Positions 21,859 to 31,943 of a stretch of DNA of 64,000 nt are shown here, in pieces. The translations under genes were made by a program, and so were the position numbers. Positions within the stretch are counted from its first letter, which is position 1. Each line of letters starts with the position of its first letter. Source of the stretch: Exophiala sp. HKRS030 (Eukaryota; Ascomycota; Eurotiomycetes; Chaetothyriales; Herpotrichiellaceae); assembly GCA_023897205.1 (NCBI GenBank), contig JAHWDD010000001.1, positions 3,658,001 through 3,722,000 of the forward strand, given 5' to 3'. The notes below the pieces were generated by a model. It was not told where the DNA came from. It saw only the letters and a list, made by a program, of their open reading frames with translations, and searched no databases.

Positions 21859-22476
21859 TTTATCACCACCCATAGGTATGGTCGGAACTGGCGGGGGGGC
21901 CGGGAACCACATTCCCCTTTCCCCGAGGTGAACGGAAGGGGGATAAGAAGGAAGAAAAGAAGCGGACCCCAATCCCCCTGATCAAGGGGCGAGAACTTGG
22001 AAACACCGACAGAGGGTTTCAAATGTATATACAACTGTATATTGTACTCTCTTACATCCCGAACGGAACATCTTTGGTGGTGCTGATGATGGTCAACAGT
22101 ACAGGACAGAGTATGGCATATAGCATGATATCAAAATGGCCTGAGCGGTCCTTTTTGGAAATTTTAGGTTCTTGTCTTGCAAAATCTTGCTTGGGGCAGC
22201 ATATGAGATTGTAGAGAGTACACAGTATCTGTACTCGATAGTACTAACTGGAAATATTCCACATCATCAAATGTCAACACAGAGAGGCACTTTTTCTGTC
22301 GAGTGAAGTGGGAAAAACAAACCCAGTGCAACTATAGAACTCCGTACAAACTACCTAGGTAGGTGGCATTTCTCAACATGACACATTGCAAGATAAACAC
22401 ACATTAGAAACCGACGTGTTAGACATTTGTTTCCCCATGCCCAAAGAAAAAAAGACCCACTCTCAGGCAGGGCCTT

Positions 22477-22527
<51 letters not shown>

Positions 22528-22556
22528 CGTTACGTACTCTTCTTTTTTTCCCCCTT
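21859..22556. other. Convergent spacer with TG microsatellite
   Basis: 3' flanks of PTC7 and CYP53. Contains an ACCTAGGT palindrome (22353-22360) and a long TG repeat. Confidence 0.5.
22479..22525. repeat. (TG)n microsatellite
   Basis: An uninterrupted dinucleotide run of about 23 TG units, 31 bp beyond the CYP53 stop codon and probably inside its 3' UTR. Confidence 0.95.
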
Positions 22557-24216
22557 TTACACTCTTCTTCTCCTCAAACCGACGTTGAACCCCAAAGGTT
22601 TCCTCAAAAACCCTTCCCTCGTCTCCATGGGTCCAGGGTGTTCGTCGCGGAACTCAAAGTTCTTGAAGACGGTCGCCACCATGCACTTGAGTTCCATCTC
22701 GGCGACGTTGCGGCCCACGCAGGCTCGGGGTCCGGTGCTGAAGGGGATGAAGGCGTCCTTTTGCCGGGGGGTCAGCCTCTTCTCCGACCACCGCCCGGGC
22801 ACGAAGTCGTCGGCGTCGGGGCCCCAGATCTCCTTGCTGTGGTGGATGGTGTAGCTGGGGACGCTCAGGGCGGTGCCGGGGGGGAAGTGGTAGCCCAGGA
22901 TGTCGACCCCGGTCGGGTTGGGGTTCTCGGGCGTGGCCCCCGGCACCAGGCGGGGCAGCCCCAGGGAGGAGGTGCTGTGGATGCGCATGGTCTCGTTGAT
23001 GACCCACTGGACGTACTCCAGGTCCTTGACGGAGTCGTAGCTGGGGACCCCGGGGGGGATGGCCGCGTCGAGTTCCTCCCGGAGGGCCTCGAGCACCCCG
23101 GGGGTGCGGACGACGTAGTACAGGAGCGCGCAGGCCGTGTTGCTGGTCGTGTCCGAGCCGGCGATGAGTTGGGTGAGGGCTTCCGCCGTGAGCTCCTCCC
23201 GGCCCAGCCTCTCTCCCTTCGCGTCCTTGCCCTCCATCAACCGCGCCAAGAGGTCGACTCGGTCCGTGGTCGGGTTGTCCAACCGCTGCTTGACCCGGGC
23301 GATGGCGATGCCGGCCAGGTTTTCCACCGCCTCGACACCTTTGCTGAAGAACGGGTCCGGCATGTACTTGGCCCAGGGCTTCAGCTGGGGCAGACAACCG
23401 AGGGTCCCGGACACCTCCCCTCGGCGGTTGAGCACCTCGATGGCCGGGGCCGACGTGGGAGGGGCGTCGGGGGACTTTCTGATCTCGGCGTAGTCCTTCT
23501 CCCGCTCGAGCATGCCGAACGGCTGCCCGAACGCCAGGTCGCCGATGATGTCGAAGGCGAGGTAGTTGAACCAGTGCAGGGCATCGATCGACGCGTACCC
23601 CGTGCTCGGGTTGGCGCGCGTGTCGGAGAGCTTGTTCCACTTCTGGACAAACAGTTCCAGGTTGGCGTGGATGTACTGTTCGAACTGGCCGATGGACTTG
23701 GCCGAGAAGGTGTGGCTGACGACCTTGCGTTTGCGAGTGTGTTCGGCCCGGTCTCGTGTGTTGAAGAGGCCGCGACGAATCGAAACAAATGCGTCGTAGT
23801 ACTCACTGTTTGTAACCGCCAAGGTGTCAGTCAAGGAGTGTTCTTCTTCAAAAAGGAAGCCGGCCAAGGAAGGAAGAGCAGAGGCGACCGGCAGAAATGG
23901 GGAAAACGGAACAAAAAACTTGCCTCTTCAGAAATCCATTGCCGTGACCATAGATGGTGTTGATGACCGAGTCGTCTGCAATCGACACATGGTTGGGCTG
24001 TATCCGGACGACTTTGCCGTATGTCTTGTGGAGGTCGTCCACAGCCTGGTACCGTCGCCCTCGGCGGCACTGGTACATGAGCCATAGGTTGGACAGCGCG
24101 GCTGGTAATGGTCCGGGAACCTTTAAGAGAGCCCAGTTTCGTAGGTATGGAAGGATGTAGTAGATTATGGGTAGAAGTAGAAGCGCCCATGGGGACACCA
24201 ACGACGACACGAACAT
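22557..24216 (-). CDS. bphA: Cytochrome P450, CYP53 family (benzoate 4-monooxygenase)
   Basis: Two exons, 24216-23924 and 23805-22557, giving 513 residues. CYP53 enzymes para-hydroxylate benzoate to 4-hydroxybenzoate, feeding protocatechuate and the beta-ketoadipate route, and detoxify benzoate. The protein is anchored in the ER by an N-terminal helix ([17 protein letters not shown]). Family-specific stretches are [39 protein letters not shown] and [15 protein letters not shown]. The I-helix is [18 protein letters not shown], the ExxR is in NETMRI (E-T-M-R), and the heme-Cys loop is [19 protein letters not shown]. The 118-bp intron begins GCAAGT and ends CAG, a GC-AG intron. This is the only junction that rebuilds GNGFLKSEYYDAF. 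A reductase partner is not in this window. Confidence 0.95.
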
Positions 24217-25405
24217 CGTGACGATCCAGTACTCAGAGTATGTGTCCTATACTACTCCGCAGATCGTATTCGTATACTTCGTCAGATGGAGGGGGTAATG
24301 ACCAACAGGAAAGGAAATTCACAAAAAAAAGCTCGACCTATTCTCTTTTGTGCGTCTGTGTGTTACGGGGGAAAAAGGGTGGCCGCAGTTGTTGTTTTAT
24401 ATATCTTTTGTGTTTCGTAGTTTGAAGCCGAGTCGAGTGAGGTCAGAACGAAGCCGAGGATGCCAAACTCGTGAAATGACGGCCAACGGGGAACTGGAGT
24501 AATTGGTGCCCACAGGAACGGTGATGATGGTAGAGACGGCGATGCAGCACGGGTCAAGTCGTTCACAGTCGGTAACAGAGATCGGGAATGGAAAAAGGGA
24601 AATGGCAGCCCTTTGATTGGAGAAGAGCATGACTTGTATCGGATGAAGGTGGATTGGGAGGTCACGACGGGTCCTGATGCTGAGGACGGACATGGGCCAC
24701 GGTAAGCACAAGCAAACTCACTCCCCTCCCCCCCGCCACAATATGTAGGTGCCTACCAGGGTATATGGGGGGCGATCCATAGGCCGAATCTCACCTAACA
24801 GACACTCCGTACGGAGTAGGGATGGAGCCACTCCCGTCCTTATCCCATTTCCCTCTGACAGTACGGAGTATATCACGAAGAATGGATATCAGTACCTACT
24901 CCATACAGTAAAAAGAATGCGTGGTTGGGCACTTTTTCAATGGATACCTCGTGCTGTCTGTCTATCCATCTGTTTCTTACAACCTCGCTCATCTCGTTCG
25001 CCTCACTCGCCCTCGCTCTCGCCCTCTCATACACCGAGATTCCATAATCGGATTACTGGATGTGTCTCTCCATCCCCGTTTCATGGCAGCCTCGACAGGA
25101 AGAGCACACCAAGCACCTCTTCTTTCGGATAGTCTAGTGGGTACGAGTTGCTTTGAATGCCCAATCTCGTACACGCGGCCTTGTCCTATCCAGGCCATTC
25201 GTCGTGCAGCTCTTTCCGGAAGGATCCTATCCTTGTCAAATGGTAACTTGACGACCTATGTGGCTGTCACAGCAATGTCGCTTGTTTGGCAGCAAAGTAG
25301 GGGGTCGTCAACAGTGTCATGGGTAACGTTACCCTCGGAATGTCACCCGAAGATCAGGCTTGTTTGTTCGTTGCTAACTCAGTGAGCGCATATCGAAATA
25401 TCCTC
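24217..25405. other. Intergenic region with TACGGAGTA motifs
   Basis: About 1.2 kb upstream of CYP53 and downstream of CSN4. It has two TACGGAGTA copies (24810-24818 and 24862-24870), the first in a longer palindrome ACTCCGTACGGAGT. No supported gene. Confidence 0.5.
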
Positions 25406-26736
25406 TCAGTGGACCATTTGTTCTGCTGTTAGTTCCTGAATATAGGGTCAGCTCTTATCCCGTTAACGCGTCACCATCATCTGAGGCTCACCGTAAAGGT
25501 CTCACTGAGTCCTGCAGCACAACGTTCCACATCTTCGACCAATCCCTGAATATTATGGTCCCATTGGCGTAGATATCGGGTTGGCCCATGGAGCTCAACA
25601 CCAGGCACGGCCTCAAACACGATGACTCCAGCGATCTGATCGATTTCGCCTTTGAGTCTTCCCTGTTCAAACATGCGGGCTGCATAATCTTCGGCTTTTT
25701 CTGCCGCAGTGTCATCTTTGCCATCTTTCAAACCGAGAATCTCTGCGAGCGTCGCCGTCGTGATATTTTCGTAGAGACGACTAGTTGCAAGCAGGTTGTG
25801 TTCAATCACCGCCTTGCTCAGTACGGTACTACCGTCGGCAGTCAAGGCAAGTTGGTGCGGAGCCAATGTTGAAGCAAAGGCTTCTACATCTGCTGGTGAT
25901 AACAAGCGCTCCAGGAACATGTTTTCCAAGATGCCATATTCATCCGTCTCTGCTGATCTCTCGTCCTTGTAGAGATTTGCCAACGTACGGCTCCGTTGCG
26001 GACCGGCAGGAGCAAGTATAGCCGTCTTGATGGCGGCAGAGAGTGCCCGTTTCCGGTCTTCCTCGTCGGCCATGGTATTGAAAGAAACAGTGAGATATTC
26101 TGCCGAGGCATTCAAGAAATCTCGACGAGAGTCCTGGATTCGTGCTTGCGATAGTTGGTACAAGATACGCAGCTCCGGGGCGTCCTTCATCTCCTGTGCT
26201 GCGGCCGCCGAGTTCTTGATCTTGTTCAGGGCGGACTCTGCAGACACAGTATCATCATCCTCGAGAAAGTATCTTACGACCCTAATCCATGTCTCCACTT
26301 TCGACCGGTCGGACACTTGACGTTGGGTTGAGTCGAGGTTTATGCCTTGTAAGGCTTTAGCAGCCTCGCTGTAGTCCTCTTCTGCCTCGTATCCTTGTGC
26401 AAGTATCTCCCTGGCCGCCGCATCCTGCTCTTCGTACGATGCCAGTTGTGAATCTAGAGCATCTACTACATGTTTTCCCACTTTGACTTTGACTTCGGGG
26501 GGGACAGAGGACAGTGACTTGATGACAGTTGCGAGGATGTTTCGGATGACAATGATTCCCAGAGACGAGGAGAGAACGGCATCAATGTAGGCGATCAGGT
26601 TTTCTGCATGTTGCTCGGCCGACACAGGTGGCGTAGTAGTCAATTTCTCGAGGAGATGATTGTAGGCATTGGCCTTGTCCGCGGACGTTGCGTCTGCAAC
26701 CGATTCCAACATTGCTGTGAGTTCTGGCGACGCCAT
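25406..26736 (-). CDS. csnD: COP9 signalosome subunit 4 (PCI-domain)
   Basis: Two exons, 26736-25492 and 25435-25406, giving 424 residues, normal for CSN4. The COP9 signalosome removes Nedd8 from cullin-RING ubiquitin ligases; CSN4 is a PCI scaffold subunit. Landmarks are the start MASPELTAMLESVADA, helical repeats in the middle, ILAPAGPQRSRTLANLYKDE, YGILENMFLERLLSPADVEA, and the winged-helix part LALTADGSTVLSKAVIEHNL. The first exon could end at its own in-frame stop. However, GTGAGC plus an AGCTGACCC branch and ATATTCAG acceptor define a clean 56-bp intron that adds nine residues (ELTAEQMVH). That intron model is preferred. Fungal CSN controls development and secondary metabolism. Confidence 0.92.
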
Positions 26737-27250
26737 CTTTGGAGGCTTGCTTGAACGTTCCGGAATGAACCAAGGTTGAAGTTGTGAAAACGACCAACAC
26801 CGTCTGAAGAAGTAGCTCCCCCAAGATCTTCCTCTAATGAATCTGTGGTAACAGGGTCAGTCAAGGTGAAAGTGAAGGGCACAAGCGCAGGCCCAAACAT
26901 GTGCACCACGTGACTGACGTCAGTCTTAGATGTAAAGTTACTTACTCCGCCATATGGAGTACTCGCAAATAAACAGTCCACCGTATAAAGGATTTCCCTC
27001 CCAGAACTTTGTCTTCAATCCATGCACAAGCCACCACTACACGTCGCCTCCAAGACGACCATTTTACATTGTAATCAATGGGGCAAAACTGGAAACGATA
27101 TAAATACGTCCTTTTGGGGAATCGAAAAGTCATCAAGTTGCTTGTTGGTTGGCATTGATACATCACGAATACACATTACACATTACACATTACATTCGAT
27201 TTGTGTCATGAAAGCATCATGCCGTCTTCTAGCCTGCAACCTGACAGGAT
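26737..27250. other. Intergenic region
   Basis: CSN4 promoter side. It has a tandem 'acacattac' run near 27175-27195 and TACTCCG/CGGAGTA-like halves near 26943-26965. No supported gene. Confidence 0.5.
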
Positions 27251-28384
27251 TCAAATTCTTCCGAGATCGCTATAATTCATCTGCGGCGGCGGACTGGGCA
27301 CCACTCGCTCTGTAGCCTGCAATTGTGCATCGTAGGCAGGAAGAGGTGCTACGTCCGCAACGTAATGAGGATATCGAAAATTGTAATAATCCCGCTGCAT
27401 GCTCTGGACTTGACGCTCCTGCTCAGTCCTGAGTGTCTTTCGGGATCGCCTTCGCTGCCAGGTGAAGATCAATACAAACAAAATGATCAGAAATACGCCT
27501 CCGGCCGTGGCACCGCCTATAATGGCTCCATTGTGGGTAAAGGACGAGGATGCTGAAGCTCCAGAAACAGATGAGGAGGATGAGGATGAGGATGAGGACG
27601 GCCATGATGAAGATGGTCGAGTGGTGTTTCGTGACGATGGTTTGGAGCTGTGGCTCTCGTGTCCAGAATGGAAGTTGGACTCGGTCGACACCGATACCAT
27701 CGTGGCTGTATCGAAGGGTGTAGACGACCATGAGCTTGTCCTAGACCGAGACTGAGATTTCGAAAGAGATGGGCTGGTGGCTGGCGGAGCATGAGAAGTC
27801 TTTGTCGTGGTCTTCATCGAGCTTGAGCTCGACTTGAGAGTCTTCTGTGGCTGCATACTTGTACTTGATGCAATAATGACTTGGCTCGCGGGCCAGGCAA
27901 ACATTGTAGCAGCTTCTTGACCGCAAGAAAACGCCGTCCAGCTACCCGTGCTCGTAACGTCGTCGTATATGTACTCTGAACAGTAAGGGGCTGAACTCGG
28001 ACTGTTTCACAAACACGTCGTAAGTTATCGTGTGCATTACAGTATAGAATGGCAAAACAACACATCCCCCTTGCAAAATCACAAAGGCAAAACTTACCAA
28101 GCCAGACAAGATTCCCCAGAGCATTGACCTGACTCGGTGTGCGCATAACACCTTGTGTAAAACCTGCAATCACCAGAGTCGTCACAACAGCCTTGCTTGT
28201 TTGCAGCGAAGGTGCAAATAGATTTCGGCCCAGAACAGACGGGTACGGCGCCATTTGGATAATACGGTTGGAGTTTGCCGCATGTCTGGACGTCTCGAGG
28301 ATACAGTCTGAGCCGGAAAGTCGTTATGGCTTGCCCGACCTCGGTCAGGCTAGGCGACAGGTTCGATGAGGGAGGAGCTGACAT
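27251..28384 (-). CDS. Cys-rich single-pass surface protein (sensor-like architecture)
   Basis: Two exons modelled, 28384-28098 and 28001-27251 (96-bp intron), giving 345 residues. The ectodomain has about ten Cys: QTCGKLQPYY, CSGPKSICTFAANKQGCCDD, CRFYTRCYAHTESGQCSGES, CLACPSSAPYCSEYIYDD, WTAFSCGQEAATMF. It is followed by a long Ser/Thr-rich stalk, one transmembrane helix (GGVFLIILFVLIFTW) and a basic then Pro/Tyr-containing cytoplasmic tail. This layout recurs in uncharacterised Pezizomycotina membrane proteins and resembles wall sensors, although the Cys domain is not WSC. The intron is certain because it rebuilds the Cys pattern. The N-terminus is not: no signal peptide is seen, and a CTGAC plus CTCAG acceptor near 28325 suggests an upstream exon. 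Function unknown. Confidence 0.75.
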
Positions 28385-28875
28385 ACTGGTTGCCGATGTC
28401 TAGCTATCCCTCACGAGGCTCAAGTACAGTCTCAGATTTGCTGTTCCTTCTTTAGAACATGCCCGTGTCAACTCGACCATCTCTTTCAGGTCTGTGGGCA
28501 CAGAGATTGAAGAACGATCAGAGTAGTGATTTTTGTACAAGGCCCTTCTCACGCCCGAGTGTTGGCAAAAGGCAAACTATAGTAGAGCCTTCGACACATA
28601 TACTCCCTACGAGCAGATGCCATTGAGGATCTGCAAACTTCTGGTGCATGATAGGCCACATTTAGCAACCGAAGCGGGAATAGGGCAAGGCGTGTTTGCC
28701 TTGCCGCCTCAACTCCACGGGATTCTCTGACTGGGCGGTACAACCCGCTCTTCAGCCTGACCTCAGTACCTTCGGTCCAAGTTGGACAAAAGCCCTTGGT
28801 AATCTTCTGCAATTGCGCAATGCTACCTCATTTCGAGTCCGCCGAGGTGCAGAAAGGCCCAACAAGATTCCAAGA
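28385..28875. other. Intergenic region
   Basis: Between two minus-strand genes. May hide the first exon of the Cys-rich surface protein. No other feature seen. Confidence 0.4.
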
Positions 28876-31389
28876 TCAAGAATAGGGATCTGTTGATGGC
28901 CCACCGAGGGTTGCGGCACCGCTACCGAGGTACTGACCGAAGAAGGTGGAAATATCGCCAGAGTCGCCGCCATCTGTTCTCAGATGCCATCCTTCAAGAA
29001 TGTCGTCCCAGTCTTGCTGGAAAAGTGGTAGCTCCGACAGAGTCGCATCCAGTGACGAGATGCTAGTCTGAGCCGGAGCCTGAGCATGGTGAGGGACGGT
29101 TTGCCTCGAAGGTGTTGACGAATCAAAGAAATCCCTTACTTGGGTTCCATTGTTGTCTGCCCTAGCCTGTGCGAGATATATGCTTGCAATCTGATAAAAG
29201 GTTTGACAGGCACGGTGCAACTTTCCCACCCCAGGGCTCATATCCGCGACACTTTCTAACCCGTCAACCACTTCCTTCAGAAGCTGCAAGTCTTCCACGT
29301 TCCTGTCGGCGATGGCATTTCCGAAAAGGACAATGTAGGGGACGAATGGACTCCATTGTACGGTCCAGAGGACGAAGAGGTGCCACTCCTGCCTTTGGCG
29401 ATGTCTTAGCATGTTCCAAGCGTCGTTGTGCATGATTACGGCTTCACGAGCCGATTCAATTGCAAGATCGTGGAATTTTAGAGGATGATGCTGCCGACCA
29501 GATGGGAGTGGATCAGGTGGAATCATCCGGTAGATCAGGGTGAGGAGCGCGGCTAGGACTATTCGGGTGGAATGAAGATTCTCAGAACCTGATTCTGCAA
29601 ATGGATGTCCCTGGAACTCGATCTTGAAAAGGGCTTCCATTTCGGAGAGCCGCCTGGCCAAAGCCCGTGCGCGATTACCCTTGACTTCAGGCGGTTGTTT
29701 TTGGGCCCGGGCACAGTACAGTTGCTCATAAATCTGACCTTGAAGTTCTCCCAAATGAATCCAGCCTACATATAAAAGGCCAAATGGTCCATTGAGTTCC
29801 TCGGGGACTCTAGGTGGTTCGACAGTGATATCGCAGTCTTGGATGTTGGTGGACCTGCCCAAATTAAGCGCCATACTTCGGTCAAAGGAATATATGAGCC
29901 AGAATAAGATTCGTTTTTTGGTGGCCTCCGGGGCGACAGAATAAGATGGCAGGCGATGATAGCCTGCATCCTGAAGCATTCGAGACGCTGTCGTGACTAA
30001 TGTCCAGGCCAACGACAAGCGAGATTGCCCCAATGCCATCATTGCCTGGGGTAAAACATGCGGTCAGCTGAACAGGCACAATGACCAATGAGTTGTGGGA
30101 GAGCTATGTTTTGAGCTACAGGGGTTTCTTTTGGAATAATCGTGAAGAAGATAGGCAGTTTTCCACGATGGATCAAGAGGCAATCACGTACCGCAAGAAG
30201 GAGGGCTTCAATTGTTTCATAAGAAGCCTCCATGAACAATCTCATGCTCCGCATCGCGGTCTCAGCATTGTTGGCACAGGTGTTCGCCATCTGTTGGAGC
30301 TCATCAGTAGAGAGATTGAGGGCGTTCACGGTGTCTTCCGGCATCTGGTCGCAGAGGAAGTACAGTGATACATGGACAGTAATGAAGGTCGCGATGGTAT
30401 AGTCATCGGTAGGGAAATAAATTCTTTGACATAATTCCGAGAGACGATCAGCTTCCAACAAAGGGTATTCGTAGAAGATTCGATACGGATGTGCTGTAAG
30501 TAGGTCAACACGGCAGAGCTTAGACTTAGAACCACGCTGAACTTGTAAAGGGGCCCCCGGCTTTACCTACTTTTGGCATGTCGTAACAATCGCAGGACGA
30601 CCTGCATTGACGGAAGCTCCAACTTGGCCAGTTCTGGGTAGAGCACGGCTTCTTGAAGAGGCTTCTGGACAAAAGTTGCACCGGAGCCATCAGCACCGGA
30701 TGTCCCGTCATTGTTGAGGAAAGTTCTCAGCGTGGCAACCGCAGCAGCAACATCTCCGCCTACGTTGAGATTGAGGCTTCGCTCAAATGCTTGCGTCGCA
30801 TCCTTGGAATGAGCAACGAAGGATGAATCCCCAGCAAAATCTGGTTCTCTTTCGATGGCCGGATGATCACGAGGGGTTGACAAGGTTTCTGTGTATGACT
30901 GGGGCGATGGTTGAAGCCTGGTTTGCCTGCTGTTAGAGGCTTGCAAAAGCCTCTCCAATCGAGCGAGTCTATCGTTAACGTTTTCGATTTCGCGTTCACT
31001 GAACAAGATCAAGGCAGGTCAGAACCGATTGCGCTCGTCTGTCGCTACCTTCATCTACAGAGGAATGACTTACTATCTTCCAGAAATTAGGACGCGCTGT
31101 CTTTTTTCAGGCTTGCGCTTTGATGTCCGACACGAAGTCCCGGAGCTCTGACAGCTTGAACATGGTGTTTTTCGATCGCATCGGATCTACATTAATGGCA
31201 GGTCAGTAAGCTTGTGTTATCTGAGTAGTCCGATGTGTCTAGAATCTACCTTTCGAGCCCGACAAGTGTCACACTAATGAATAAGAGTATTAATGAACAG
31301 AAGGCATCAAAACGTTGGACTCGTATTCGTACCGCAGGCACTATCTTGAATGTGTTACCGTCACCATCTGACTGACTTGCATCGGCCAT
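28876..31389 (-). CDS. Zn2Cys6 transcription factor with fungal-specific TF domain
   Basis: Six exons on the minus strand: 31389-31333, 31273-31250, 31186-31074, 30998-30571, 30493-30192 and 30045-28876, giving 697 residues. All phases agree and each junction restores motif continuity. The binuclear zinc cluster is spread over exons 1-3: VPA, CDTCRARK, IRCDRKTPCSSCQSSGTSC, with the usual six Cys. A basic linker (RTSKRKPEKRQR) and a coiled-coil heptad stretch (REIENVNDRLARLERLLQ) follow, giving probable dimer binding. The middle-homology (fungal_trans) domain spans about 200-520 and includes ASRMLQDAGYHRLPSYS and FWLIYSFDRSMALNLGRST. The C-terminus is acidic/Gly-rich (LFQQDWDDILEGW), a possible activation region. 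It faces the ABC exporter across 554 bp, so regulating that exporter is a reasonable inference. Target genes and inducer are unknown. Confidence 0.92.
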
Positions 31390-31943
31390 GGTTGTGGCGC
31401 TTCAACAGCGCGGCAGAGCCATCGGCATGGACTTGTCGCGGACAATCCAAAGGGTTGGACTTTTTTCCTAGCCCAAGAGGTACCTTTCTGGGTCGTGGTG
31501 TTTGATGCTGTTGACTGGTCGGCGACGGCGACGCGAGGGCGGCGTCCGAGGAATCCGAAAGATGCCATGACACGTACCACTTATTTCTCTCCTCCCACTG
31601 GCCTAGATGAGTAAAAAGATCATGGACTAGACCCGTGAAGATTGCGGCCAAGTCCAGAGTCCACAGTCTTGACGTCGACGAATGACTCCAACCATCGCCC
31701 ACTTCACCTATCGCGTCTCATGATTTTCGACTATTTTATTCATCCCCAGTCGCTATGACAAGATGGCAATCACCTTCAACGCCCCGGAAGGTTTGTCTGC
31801 GTCTCCCGAGAAATGGCAGCCTGGACTCTTGTCTCGTATCCGGAAAGAATTCATCTGTGCGCTACAAATATGAGACCCGGCGCTGATATGTCTTTATCTG
31901 AATAGTTCGTCGTCGAAAGTTTTGTCGTTGATCATCCCTTCGA
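31390..31943. promoter_or_regulatory. Divergent promoter, Zn2Cys6 factor / ABC exporter
   Basis: A 554-bp interval between opposite start codons. Zn2Cys6 proteins bind CGG triplets, and several CGG/CCG triplets are present, but no convincing spaced pair is claimed. Confidence 0.5.

Noticed and set aside
20755..21972. Minus-strand frame of about 400 codons opposite PTC7
   Set aside because: It is antisense to a strongly conserved PP2C domain and has no recognisable motif.
22654..23640. Second minus-strand frame inside CYP53
   Set aside because: Arg/His/Gly-rich alternate frame of the same GC-rich exon; no P450 motif.
22386..23963. Long plus-strand open frame opposite the P450
   Set aside because: It is antisense to the GC-rich CYP53 exon, has no domain, and starts in a TG microsatellite. 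It is an artefact of codon bias on the other strand.
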